Below are positions 1 to 11,940 of a DNA stretch of 64,000 nucleotides, piece by piece. A program made the position numbers and the translations under genes. Source of the DNA: Taeniopygia guttata (taxonomy: Eukaryota; Chordata; Aves; Passeriformes; Estrildidae). The stretch covers positions 64,169,501-64,233,500 of the forward strand of contig NC_133027.1 of the NCBI RefSeq assembly GCF_048771995.1, in the 5' to 3' direction. Numbering within the stretch: position 1 is the stretch's first letter; the number at the start of each line of letters is the position of its first letter. The notes beneath the pieces are model-generated. The model ran no database searches. It was not told the DNA's origin and saw nothing but the letters and a program-made list of their open reading frames with translations.

Positions 1-3000
1 GCAACCCTGAACACACTGCTTTCAGGGTGCTTACCTTCCATAGCATGACCTTTCAAGCAAATATATCCCTTCAAACTTTGGAATTCAGCGACATAGAATT
101 AAAATCATTGACCTTTCATTCTCCTTTCCTTTTAGTCCACCTCCCTCTCATATGCTTTCCCTTTAATAACCAAGAAACACATCTGCAGTTTTTGCTGTAA
201 ACACTGCAAAAAGCATTAAGGTTTTTAAGGTAACCTTGGCAAAATCCAAATTAGAAAATACACTGCAGGGATTCACATTTAACCTCCAAGTTATTTCACA
301 GCATAGCTGACAGCTTGCATTCTTCAGAACTTTGTATTGTTTGCTTTTTTTCTTTCCCTGTCTCTCTGTAAGCAACATGACAAAGGAAAAAAAAAAACCC
401 AAAAAGATAAACCCCACCACCACCACCAAAAAGCACAGGAACTTTTTTTTCTCCATTAGCAGCCTGATACATAAAATACACATGAAGAACCAGTTCCTTT
501 TCTGGTCACTGAATTAAAAAGATACATATTTCTTGCAATAGTAGAATAACTGTCAAATCAACAACAACAACAACAACAAAATCCTGGGTTCTTTCATAAA
601 AAGTTGTGTAGCTTATTACTTGATGATTCAGATTTATATTCCTCCCCTCTAGTCAGGGCCACTCAGCCAAGAAACAACATTCTCTGTTCAAGTCATCAAG
701 GTACTGTCATCATTTCCTCCTAACCCTGCTAGTGCCATCACCTTGGATCATCCTGCAGGGAAGAAGGGAGCCAAAATCAGTTTGGGGAACAGGGCAGGCA
801 CAGCACCACAGAGGCAGTCATTCAGGGTGGAAGGCATCTGCTCAGGCTCACTGAGAGAGCACAAGAAAGAGAAAGATGCTCCAAAGGCAAGAGGTGGGGT
901 TCTGTTTTTCTCAGAAACGTGCTGCACTGTAGGGCTGTGCCTTTTATTTTTGGCACAAATTGCCGTAGCAAATTATATAGCTTATCAGATGTGGTTTGTT
1001 AGGCTCAGTAAAGAAACCACTGCAAGGACTTGTTTTCCTTGTTGTCTGCACCCGATTATGAGATCGGCACAAATCAGATTCCTGATGTTACACAGGAGCA
1101 AGTTTGAAACTCCATGGGCCTGGTTTTTCCTGTAACCAAATTAAGCCTGATTGGGTTACAAACCAATTCAGCTCAGTTGGGTTGATTCCCTCTCTGACTT
1201 CACACAAAAAGTAGTCTTCCTGTTCACCTCGATGCTCAGGGATTTACTGGTGGATAGGAAGCTACGTGCCAATTTCAGTCATTGCACAAGCTCACACAGC
1301 TCCTCTTCAAACAGCTGAGAGGGAGTGACGTGCCCTTGCTCCAGAGTTACATTTGGTCACTTAACTGTGAGAACCCACAGACTGCAGAATCAAATCCTGC
1401 AAGCCTCTGTTTTCTTCTCAAGAGCCCAGACCAGCCCTAAAGGATGTTAACATGAATTAGAGGAGGTGCAGAAGGGATTTCAGAGTACCTGAATAAACAG
1501 GGCTTAGCTACAGCAACTAGGGAACAAATACACATTTTATTCAGTTCACCAGGCTACTGGAAAAATAACTTTAAAGTAAAGGAGTGGGCAGTGAGGCAAT
1601 TGACACTGCCACTTAAATCCACTAGCACCTAGAGCAACATTTCGTGCCTGTCCCACACCACTAAGGCACTGTCACCACTGAAACCTGTTTGCCCCCATGC
1701 CAGTGGTCCCTAATAAGCAGATCTACTCTCGTGCCAAAGGTAGAAGGGAACAAGAGGGAGAAGGTAGGCCAAATAAAAAATTCCTCAGCCACCCATCTGT
1801 TTTCAGGGGAAGAGAGAAAATATTTCATTTTCTACCTGTAAAGAAAAATGGATTCATGTCACATTCTTCCTTGATTATCCCCAGCATTATGCAACTCAAT
1901 AGATTTGCTGTCTTGATTAGACAGGCAGAATAGAATTTTAATTGTGAGGCTCTGGAAGGCAAAATGGAGAGATTTGTATGAAAAAACTGGGAGGCAGCAA
2001 CATCATTGAAAAGCTGAGCTTTTTATAGTCAGTCTTTTTGCTTCATTCGACCATCTGCCTTTACTTGTGCTCTGCTGCTTGGGGTTGAGAAGTTGCTGGC
2101 TTTAAAAATGAGCTGCAAAGTTTAACCAGATAAATAGATGTGTGCAAGATCTCTCCCTACTAGAAGAACAGCCTTCAGCATTCCAGCTACATAGGCTGAC
2201 AAAAAGAATGGTTTAATTTTAGCATTGTTTTTACTGTTTATCAAACAGAAATTATTCATGTAGTTGCTTGCACAAGTCACAGTTAAAAGAAAGACCCTTT
2301 CATAAAGGCCTGAGAAATGCAGACTGACATTTTACTGGGGGGCAAACAGAGAAATTATTATTTATTTTTTTACACTTACACTTATAGGTATATTGGTAGG
2401 AAGGGGAGTTGGCTGGCCTGGACTAGTGTTTGCAGGTCAGGGAGAAGGCAGGAGTGGATGAGTCAGAAACCAATGCTAATTTAAGGAATCTGGGGCTTCG
2501 TTTGTGTCAGAAATCAGAGCTGCACTCAGCCCAGGACCAGGTCAAAGCAAATGTGGAATTTCTGATACCTTAATTCTCCATCAGTGCTGAAATGTGCCAG
2601 TCATATTTACTGGCTAGGCAGGTGGGCAGGAGAGCCAGAAATTTCGGTAGACAAAAGAGTTTGAGTGGTATGTGGTAGTCTCCACTACAGGGATTCAACT
2701 CATTTTGGGACATCAGCTGTAAACAGTGATTTTCTGAGATATAATTTTCTCCCTGTCTTTTTAATCATAAAAACACTGGAGACAGAATACATCAGTTCCA
2801 CAAGTTCATACATGGATTGTCCAGAACTCAAATAAACAAATTCCAGCCCAAATAATCCATACTGAGTTCTGTAGCTTTTTCTCTATGAAAAAAATCTAAA
2901 AGCATGTTGGATTTGTTCCAACAGGAAAAACAATTTCAACCATAAACAGTTTCAAAGGGCTGGGAATAGGTTCCCTGCCCAGATCTAAGCTTCTCTATGG

Positions 3001-3071
3001 ATGAAATAAATATGAAAATGCCTTGAAATACACTGTTGCTACTAAGCAAGCAATTTATATTATTTGGATTT
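1..3071. other. Intergenic, simple tracts only
   Basis: No gene seen. An A run followed by CCC lies at about 387-400, a CCA x5 tract at 414-428, and CAA x7 at 559-579. An open frame of 130 codons at 743-1135 has no recognisable domain or splice context and is treated as chance. Confidence 0.6.
559..579 (+). repeat. CAA trinucleotide repeat (7 copies)
   Basis: Seven uninterrupted CAA units, followed by AATCC. Short microsatellite with no evident role. Confidence 0.9.

Positions 3072-3122
<51 letters not shown>
3072..3122 (+). repeat. TA x5 then TG dinucleotide microsatellite (about 20 copies)
   Basis: Short TA repeat at 3072-3081 passing directly into an uninterrupted TG/GT run at 3082-3122, followed at 3135-3150 by three TTTTG units. 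Compound microsatellite likely to vary in length; alternating purine-pyrimidine can form Z-DNA. Confidence 0.95.
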
Positions 3123-3125
<3 letters not shown>

Positions 3126-3150
3126 GATTGGATTGTTTTGTTTTGTTTTG

Positions 3151-6100
3151 GCCTGCAAAAGGGTCCTAGTGTCCAGTTAGTCTAAACATCTAAAAACTCT
3201 GGAAGTTTAAAGCTTCTTATTTGACAAATTATGCTGGAACTCTCCTAAGACTATTAAACATATGGAGATTTCAGGAATTTCTGCCTTCTTGATGGAAATA
3301 TTTTGTGTACAACACCTTGTTACTGCTCTTGGCTGTGGTCCTGGCAGTACAGCTGGGACTTCGTGGTACTCAAGCACTGTCCAGTAACACCCTTGTTTCA
3401 GCTACCATTTCACTCCACTTCTGCAGTGACGTCTGGGGAAAGGCTTGAATGGTTTTTGCACAAACTCTGCTTGGGGTCATTTCTGCATCTGCACAGGAGA
3501 TGCAGCATCTAACTGTAATGCCAGCTTTTCTACACCACTTTTCACTTTTGTAGGTTTGCAGCTATGCAGACTCTTGTGAGGGGTAAAAACCTGCACAATC
3601 ACCTACTGAGCGGTAGGAAACAGGAACACTTTGGATTTTTTGCAGAGGTCAGCTTATCCATCACATTATCCTTACAATGTTTTTCCTTATCTCAAGGAAT
3701 AAAGTGTTCATTCAAGGGTTCTGCTCATACTTCACATGGAGTTTTCTTTATTGCTGAAGGAGTCTTGCAGTAAGGGAGAAAGCAAACTTCTAGCAAAAAA
3801 AAGGAAAGTAGCTATAGAAATTAAACTACACTGCCTTTAAACATTGCCAGAACAGTTGTAAATTTCATTTTAAGGCAGGCATAAGAGACAATTAGGGACT
3901 GACTCAACAAAAGAGATGTATAAGATGTGGTGCTCTTATACAGCAAAGCACTTAAGTATCTGATTATATTCAGTCTTGCCTTTTACCTCCACATTTATTT
4001 ATGCATTTTGCTAAGCCTGATTTTGAACAAGAAAAGCTTGTCTGAATTTAAGACACTTTACTGAGAAGATCAAGATATTATTTCAACTGATTAACCAGAG
4101 TTAAGGGCTTCTCCTTCTCAGAGAAATGAAGGATATGCTGATACAACTGAATTCAACAAAAACTGCAAATGCTTGCTGCCATCTCTGGAAAATGGTACCT
4201 TTTCTTAGGAATCTCAAATGGAGCTCTCATGCCTGATGTCAGGCACCTGCATATGGAAATGTTGTTATTGCTGTGTTAAACTCTAATCAGTTGCTATTAC
4301 TGTAGGGGTTAAGCAATCCAGTTTGGAATTTGAACCTGCACAAACAAAATCCCATGCACAGAGCAATGGGCCATCTACAGCAACAAAGAAAATGTATGGT
4401 CCAGCTGTTCCAAGGCTTCTTTCTGTGCCTCACAGAATCAGTACTGCTGTGCTTAATGATAACACATTTATCAAACTACACAGAAATATGTGTCAATCTT
4501 AAAATGTATCAAGTGTAAAAGAGAGAAAAAAGGAGAAAAGCATTTCTGCAACCTCCTGTTTGTGGACCTTCCGAATTTCTATTCTAAACACGAGTCTAAC
4601 ATCATTCATGGAAATACCAGCTCAGCACTGTTGAACAGCAGTCTGTTTCTTTATATTTATTTTGCCCCCCTCATATTTTCTTCCATTAAAGTTTTGCAAT
4701 GTACACAAACAAACTGCAATGAGGAAAAAAAAAAAAAAAGATACAAAAATGGAACACATAAAAAGGCAGGCAATAGAAATGACCTTTGCCACTCCTTTGA
4801 CAGTATTTTGCACATTTCTCTGCTAGTGGCTAAGATTTCTTTTTTTACACTTTCAGGCAACTGTAGATGATAACATGAATAAAATTGTATGGTGTCTCAT
4901 GAATTTAACAGAAACATTTTAGAGGCAATAATTGCTCTTTCTAGAGTGTACTTTAATTTAGAGATGGAATTCTTCCTGTGATTTATGTAGCAGTATATTT
5001 TATGCCATGTAAGGTACGCTTTTAAAACTGCCTCCTCACATACACATCTATTTGGAATGCACACATACTCCTTCATACACACACTCATACAAACATAAAT
5101 ACAAAAATCCACGGGTATACTGCACATAGATAAAAGGTGACTAAATCCAGGTGTGAAGGCAGGTATTCGTGTTTGTACAAATGCAGAAATTTCAAATTAT
5201 TCTGTGCCTAATTAGATAATATTTTGGCATAATGAAGAGCCACAATAAATTATAAGCAAAAGATAACAGTCAATGCTTTCCAGGAGCAGAGGTCAGGGGC
5301 AAATTTTGGGTCTTTTCTGGAAACACACAAACTTTTGATTGGCAGAAATTACCAGATGCTGATTGCTTTGTGGTTTCTCTTCCCTTCAATATACACCCAA
5401 GCAGAAGATACTCTGTGTGTAATGAAATGTTAGGGAGACAGAAACATGGCATCTACTTGTCTTCAAGATTGTCATCTTCCACAAAGAGAGTAGCAGCCCA
5501 TTGTATTAGTTATAGTACAGACTGCAACAAACAGATTTATGCAGCTGATGTGCCCATTCTTTCCCTCTGCCAAAACACTTTCTCTGCTTGCTATGCTTGG
5601 TGCAGACAGCACCGTGTGTTTAGTGCTGCTCTCCACCAAAGTAGCATGTGAACATGCTAATGCCACTCACCCAGTCACACCCTGCTATGGCTGGCTTAGT
5701 AGCCTGGGGACTAGAAGCCAGGAATTTTATTCCTTTTTTCTTCCACTTGCTGCCTTTCCGTTTTTCCTATCCCACAAATTTGACAAAGATTTCACAAATT
5801 TTCCCACTCTGCAGCAAAAGGAAACCAGCCTTGTGTCAATGTTTCCACACGCAAGTGAGGCTGGCCCATTGCACACTAGCCTTCAGATGGGGCAGTCAGC
5901 CAGGACATAACACTTTGTGTTATGCTGGATGGCCATTTCCCCAGCTGCTAAATTACAGACAGAAGACTCAAGCCTAAAGGGCACGCTTTGTATCCCCCTG
6001 TACTGGAGAACAGCAACACCAGACTGTCATTGTCCCTGGAGCAGCTTTAGGACCCTGACATCCTGCATCCCTCATAAGCTGGTTGACTAGTGGGCTAATG

Positions 6101-7532
6101 ATCTAGCTTGAAACCTTTCCTCCACTGCAAAGATATTTAATTAGTAACAAGAGGTGGAGTAATTGGAATGGAGGGGCAGAAACAAAGAGCAGCAGAGTAG
6201 CCCAGTGCTTCAGACACACTCCTTACTTCATTTTCAGGAAGACAGAGAAGTAAACTCATGTCTGCTATCTAAGTGAGCTATGGAGACAGTTTTCTTTAAC
6301 CTAAGAACCAATTCTGTTAGCCTTTTTCACATTCACTATTCTTTCAAAAAATATTCCCATTTAAGTCGGGTACCTGTAGAAGAAGTAACTATTTAGCATG
6401 AGAATGATGGGCCAAGGCCCCCTACAACCTAGGCATAAAGGACTGGGGCTTTTTCATTTCTTTTTTCTCCTCCATGTGTCCTTCTGTGAGTCCCTCCCTG
6501 GAAATGGAAATGGTGTATTGTAATGCAGATTTCCTGCAGAATCTCACAGATCACTCTCTGCAGGGATTTCACTCTTCAGCTGAAATACTTTTCAGCCATG
6601 GTATTGTTCATTTATTCAACAGCTTTATTTTTAAACATGGAATACTATAATTGTGGATTACTAATTCCTTTTAAAAGCATTATAGTGTTTATTTTTTGAT
6701 TGAGGCTTGAGGACTCAAGATCATTTAGCTGAGTTTTGTTGGTGTCTTTTTATTCCATTATTTATGAATTTAAAATACACTATGAAAGGATTAAAAGTAA
6801 AGTAAAAGACCTCAAAACCCCACAAGTCTTGTTTTCTTTACTTCAGTCCCAGCACCCAGTCTGTTTTCTCTTTCATGCTTTCTGCAGAGAACCATTTTCT
6901 TTAATGTAATCACTGGCTGATTGACTCTTGCCTCTGTTTTCACTTTGATCCTATGTTTGGAGGTCACAGACACAGCAAAGATTTCATTTAGCTTCTCATT
7001 GGAGACCACACTTCAGCTCCAAAGCACTCAAGAGCCCAGAGTAAGGCAGAGAAACACCATCCACCTCAGCCCAGAGCCAAGGTGTAAGACTACAACGGGG
7101 AAGTGGGAAAACCCTTGGTCCTGCCCTGGATTCGCCCCTGGGAGCAGCTCTGCTCTAGTGCTGAAGCGACCAGCAGATGGGTCATCTTCAGCAGTGCAGT
7201 GCAGTGCATCTCCCTTAATGTGGTTTCAAAAAGCCAGGCAAGGGAAAAGGAGCGATACCATGTTGGAGAGCCTCTCTCTGGCCAGCAGGTAAAGGGAAGA
7301 TCTCTGCCCTAACCCCACTAGTGCACCTGGTACAGAGGAAAGATTTTGTGGGCAGACATCTAAGCTTTTGCTGTGCAGCTGCTTCATAGAGATTAATCCA
7401 GTTTTTGTGGAGAAAGGAGAAGACTGACCCAGAGAAAACAAAATCCCTGTGGAGGAAGGAGGGGGGAAGGGTGGTATTCACTAGCTTCCCCCACCGCTGC
7501 AAAGAAACTTTTGGTTTGAGCCTACTCATCAT
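3151..7532. other. Intergenic, nothing recognised
   Basis: AT-rich sequence with an A run at 4724-4739. Overlapping open frames near 5370-5977 (up to 123 codons, two frames) have neither domain character nor shared composition and are judged random. Confidence 0.55.
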
Positions 7533-7586
7533 CTCACAGAATCAGAGAATTGTTAGGGTTGGAAGGGACCTCTGGAGATCATCTTC
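7533..7586 (-). mobile_element. CR1 LINE 3'-end fragment, antisense
   Basis: The plus strand reads CACAGAATCAGAGAATTG then GGGTTGGAAGGGACCTCTGG and AGATCATCT, the reverse complement of the 3' end of avian CR1, including a degenerate terminal octamer pair. Only about 50 bases remain; the following sequence no longer matches. Non-LTR fragment truncated at its 5' side as usual. Confidence 0.8.
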
Positions 7587-10284
7587 CATGCATGCTGTAT
7601 GCCGTACACTTCAGCAGTGGGAGAATACATTTGTCCTGGGCCTGTTCTTGCTGTGGCAATCCATGGTAGAGCCTGGAGAAATCAGTGCTGTCTTCATAGT
7701 TCAAGCTTGCTCTCAGTACCAGACAGGATGGCTCAGGAGATCTAAAGGAAATAAGCACTGAACTACACTACTTGGGGATCAGTTATTAAATCTTTTTTTT
7801 TTCAAAAAGAAGCAGGAAAGTTTGTCCTTGCAATGATGACTACAGCACACAAAATTTGTAGTCTGGCTCATGGATAAATCCTGAGGCATTAAACTGATGT
7901 TCAGAAAGTTCTTTGCATCTCACTGTGCAGAGCAAAGTTTGAGAACTGTAGATATTAACAGGTCTCAAACATGCTTAACTAGGGAAGACTTCATCCTGCT
8001 GAAAGCAGGGCATGGGATTAGGAGTTTTGTTGAATCTGAGCCTCCAAAAATCTGAGTTGTATTATTGGTCTGGAAGTAATGACCACAGGTATGTTTTTAT
8101 ATCTCCAAAGTAAAAAATATCACTAACAGAAAAGGACTATTTAGACTTTACAGAAATATTTGCTGTACGGTAACAACAGTTATCTTTATACAGTGATCTC
8201 TGCCTTAATTTATCTATATACACTGAGCTCTGCCTTAAAATGTGCATGGGCAGTTTCCACTGATGCATGTAAACATAAATTATTTAATAAAGAATAATTG
8301 ATTTAGAATTGTAAAAAATCAGCAGCTTTGCAGAGAAAAGGGACAGCAGCAGACAGATACATTTTAAGTACTAATGACTCTGCCTTATGAGAGTAGCTTT
8401 ACCTGGTGTATAATGTATGAGTGGTAAAATAGGTCAAACCCTGGAAGCATCCACATCTTTGAAATAACTATGAATACAATGGTTTTACTGCATCAACAAT
8501 TGCATAAGAGCACCAAAGCAAAGGCACATGTGGAATGCAAAACATAATGAAAATCCTTGCTCTTGTGTTGCAGATTAGAGAGCTACTACGGATTTTGGAT
8601 CCTTTCCCAATTTTAATACAGTTACCTTCCTGTGGCCAGTGCTTCTACATTTTCATTTTTGTGTGTGACAGGAATTTGCTCCTTTGTTCTTTTTGTACAG
8701 TTCATAAGATTTCAACTGTTTGTGGCACACAACATTTGGCATGTTAGCAATGATAGTCATTTTTATTCAAAGAAAGGTTTGGCCATCCTGTTTGTATTCT
8801 GCTAGAGCTCACAGGGATGGGGGGAGGGCTTCATCCCATGACATCCCATCCCCCACAAACAGGGGAAGTTAGCTCACTGCCTACCTACCACTGCAGCTAA
8901 AGTTATGTCAGTGCCAGGTAATGAAAAGGCTTTGTTACTTAACAGGCAAATAATAGAGAGCCTTTGTGCAAGGATAATTACAGTGGTTTGGATATTCCTG
9001 GATTAACTCTTGGGATGAACGCTCATCTCAGTAAATCACTAATAAATACACAATAGCACCACGTCTCTCTCTATTTTAGACATTAGTCATCTTGGTCATA
9101 CTGCTCACAGGTTTATCTGGGGCTGATTATGAAGTATGGGCTTTGATGCCCTTTGTCCATCCTTGCTTATGACTCTAACATAACAATCAGATCTTCCTGG
9201 ATTTCACCTCCATCAATCTGTCTTCTGACAAAGCAGAAGGTTGCATAGATTGCTGGCTGCTGGGAAGAGTAACTGGCAAATATTTGCACAGTATTTCGAA
9301 GAAGTAGGGCCTGACTCATTGCAGCATTACTTCAGTTTTGACATCAGTATTAACCATTAAAATTCATGTCACTATCATCTGAAAAAAAAAAAAAAAAAAC
9401 CAAAAACCAGTGCTGAGAAGCAAGCCCATAAAGGACCATGTGCAATTGCTGCTCTCCTTGCACTGTTTCTTACCTAGTATTTTTGCTGAGTTACCATTTG
9501 TTTGAGCCAGTTCACCATACAAGTCTGTGTGGGGCTTCTGAGAACAAGGGAAGGGATGCAGGGCATTGATGGGTATGGGAGATGCTTGGACAGAAGAGCA
9601 GAAATCACCTTTCCCTGGGCCTCTTTTGAGTGTGAAAACACTCCAGGTCAAAGACTGGCTTCAATGGAAAGAAGAAAAATCTTGAAATCATATAAGGAGC
9701 CCTAAATACTGATTATAAAGATGTGCTGCATGCCATGCCTTCAAAATTTATGTTTGTGGAAATCAGCAAAAGCTCAACACTCAACACTCAAGCAGCCCCT
9801 TATTTCACAGCTTGACCCATAGATTCAGGCAGTGACATTTTGCCCAATACTGTTGCCCTGGACTTGAGGTCTGACTGAAGAGTTCTTGAGGAAAATTAGG
9901 AGGCACAAGGTCCAAATATTTATCTTATACTTACAAGCAGTATTATTTAAAGTAAATTAGGCTACCTGACAGCCATTTTTGATCAGAGGGCTACAAAATA
10001 GCCCTCTTTGAGGGAAAAGTAAGACACAAAAGTTTATAGAGGGAAAAGAAAAAGCGGGCAAGCACTGCTATTATTATGGAATAAGAGTGCTGCAAAATTA
10101 CAGTGAAAATTGGAAATCCATAATTTTATTGCCAAACCTGGTTTTGCCTACAATAATAGTTATGAACAGTGGAGATGGAAAAAAAGACCCATTCGGTCCT
10201 TTTTCCTGTCTTCTTGTTAATTAAGAGTGTCTCCTTGACAGGATTTTGACTGTTTTGTTCATTTTAAAAATAACTAAAGCAACA
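7587..10284. other. Intergenic, one tandem duplication and an A run
   Basis: No gene seen. A 30-base-period duplication lies at 8180-8238 and an A18 run at 9382-9399 followed by CCAAAAACC. Small open frames (95 codons minus at 9364-9651, which runs into the A/T tract) are not supported. Confidence 0.55.
8180..8238 (+). repeat. Imperfect tandem duplication, 29-base units with period 30
   Basis: Units at 8180-8208 and 8210-8238 differ at three positions; both end in CTCTGCCTTAA. A single old local duplication. Confidence 0.85.
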
Positions 10285-10480
10285 AGGGTTCAACTCATTC
10301 CCTTGGGAGACCATTCAGCAGACTAACAGACCTCACTGCTATGAAATTTTTCCTCATTATCAGCATGGATTTTTCTTTGTTCACTTTCATCCCCTTATTT
10401 CTAGTTATACTTAGTTGGACTATTTCTGTATTACATCAAATTCCATCATTTCTTTTCACATACATATTTCTTTCCCAAGG
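10285..10480 (-). mobile_element. Ancient CR1/L3-like LINE 3' region, antisense (probable)
   Basis: The stretch reading ATGAAATTTTTCCTCATTA then ATCCCCTTATTTCTAGTTAT follows, in order and spacing, the reverse complement of the conserved 3' part of old amniote CR1-type LINEs (a block reading like AAATTTTTCCTAATGTCCAG followed by a GGCCATTGCTTCTTGTCCTA block). Many substitutions; no octamer end is clear. Recognised by eye only. Confidence 0.5.
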
Positions 10481-11571
10481 CAGATACTGGGCTAAATCTG
10501 AGCTCCAGTGAAGAAAATGGATGTAAACTCAGCGTAGCAATTGGCTATAATAGGTCCTGTTTTTACTACATATTGAGCACACAAAGAGAATTGCCTTTAA
10601 ATTCTGAATGGGAAATCTGAAAATCAATTTTTTTCTTCAGGGAATCTTTTTTTTTTTTCCTCAAGTATATGGCTGTCTGCTTCTCAAATCCACTTAAGCA
10701 CTTAAAAAGCAGCTTACAGACACCAGATTCTTCCCCTCCAAGAAAACTGAACTGACATGCTGGAGCTGCAAATCACATAGTAGTTCACATTTAAAGGGAA
10801 GGAATGTCTTTTATTTACTACAGGACCAGTACCAGGCATATCTTTGCTCAAATAGTTAGCTAAGGGTAAATGTGTTCTCTGCAAAAGGTCACAGCAGGAT
10901 ATGTACCACTTAACTCTCAATTATGCTCTATTTATACCTCCCTCTGAAATTTTCCCTAATTGGGAGATTCGGGGAATTTTTCTCCATTTGGCTATATTTT
11001 GGATATTTCACTCTCTCTGGGAGAAGGCATTTGTAGAAGAGTCAATTAAATATTACTGATGATGATGTGAAGTAGATAGTGCAGGAAGAGAAAACTGTGT
11101 AGGCACTTTAATAATATTTTTAATTAATAATATTCATGTTGCCCCTCTTTATTTTCACCCATTCTCAGGTCTCTAAGACCTTTAACATTCAATCACCTGT
11201 AAAGAAAATGAAAGCTTTATTGAAAATTGTTTTTCTTTTACCTCAGGAAACAGTGAGGAAAACACATGAATAAATATACAAGTTTTCAAACCAATATTCA
11301 GCAGGGAGAATGGGCAAGTAGACTGCCAACAAACAAATGAGTAAACATATTTCAGAAGCTTAACATTAACTTTAAATTGAGCTAATGAAATTATAAAGAT
11401 GTTTCCTGCTGTTTATCTGAGAGATTTATCCTTTTGTTTGAAACACATTTTCCATAAAAGGGTATCGGTCTCACCATGACACCTTCTTTCAAGCTGACAA
11501 CTCTTCTCAAGAGGGAAAAATAAAAAATAGGACAAAATAGTCATGCCTGTAGCCAGACTCCTAAGACCAGG
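10481..11571. other. Intergenic, nothing firm
   Basis: A short stretch at 10490-10550 (GGGCTAAATCTGAGCTCCAG and following) faintly resembles old amniote interspersed repeats but cannot be assigned. T runs near 10649-10660. No gene. Confidence 0.5.
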
Positions 11572-11940
11572 TACCCATAGTTTGGGTAGGAAGGAGCCTT
11601 AAGGACCATCTCGTTCCAATCCCTTGTCATGGGTAGGGACACTTTCCACTAGATCAAGCTGTTCACAGCCCCATCCAACCTGGGTTTGAATACTTGCAGG
11701 GATGGGGCACCCACAGCTTCTCTGGGCAACCTGTGCCACCACATCACTATCCCCTGAGTGAAGAATTTATTTTTAACATCTAATCAAAATCTCTCCTCTT
11801 TTAGTTTAAAACTGTTCCCCTTGTCCTATCACTATCTGCCTATGTAAAAAGTCCTTCTCCTCTATTTTACAAGCCCCTTTTAAGTAGTGGAAGGCCGCAG
11901 TGAGGTCTCCCCAGAGCCTTCTGCAATGCTTCTGGTTAGT
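11572..11940 (-). mobile_element. CR1 LINE, 3' about 370 bases, antisense
   Basis: Clear avian CR1 on the minus strand. On the plus strand the order is AGGAGCCTTAAGGACCATCT, GGTAGGGACACTTTCCACTAG, CCCCATCCAACCTGGGTTTG, GCAGGGATGGGGCACCCAC, CTTCTCTGGGCAACCTGTG, TTTTAGTTTAAAACTGTTCC, CCTTGTCCTATCACTATCTG, and GAGGTCTCCCCAGAGCCTTC, each matching the reverse complement of the CR1 3' domain. Truncated at its 5' end (right side). Substitutions throughout; not active. Confidence 0.95.
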
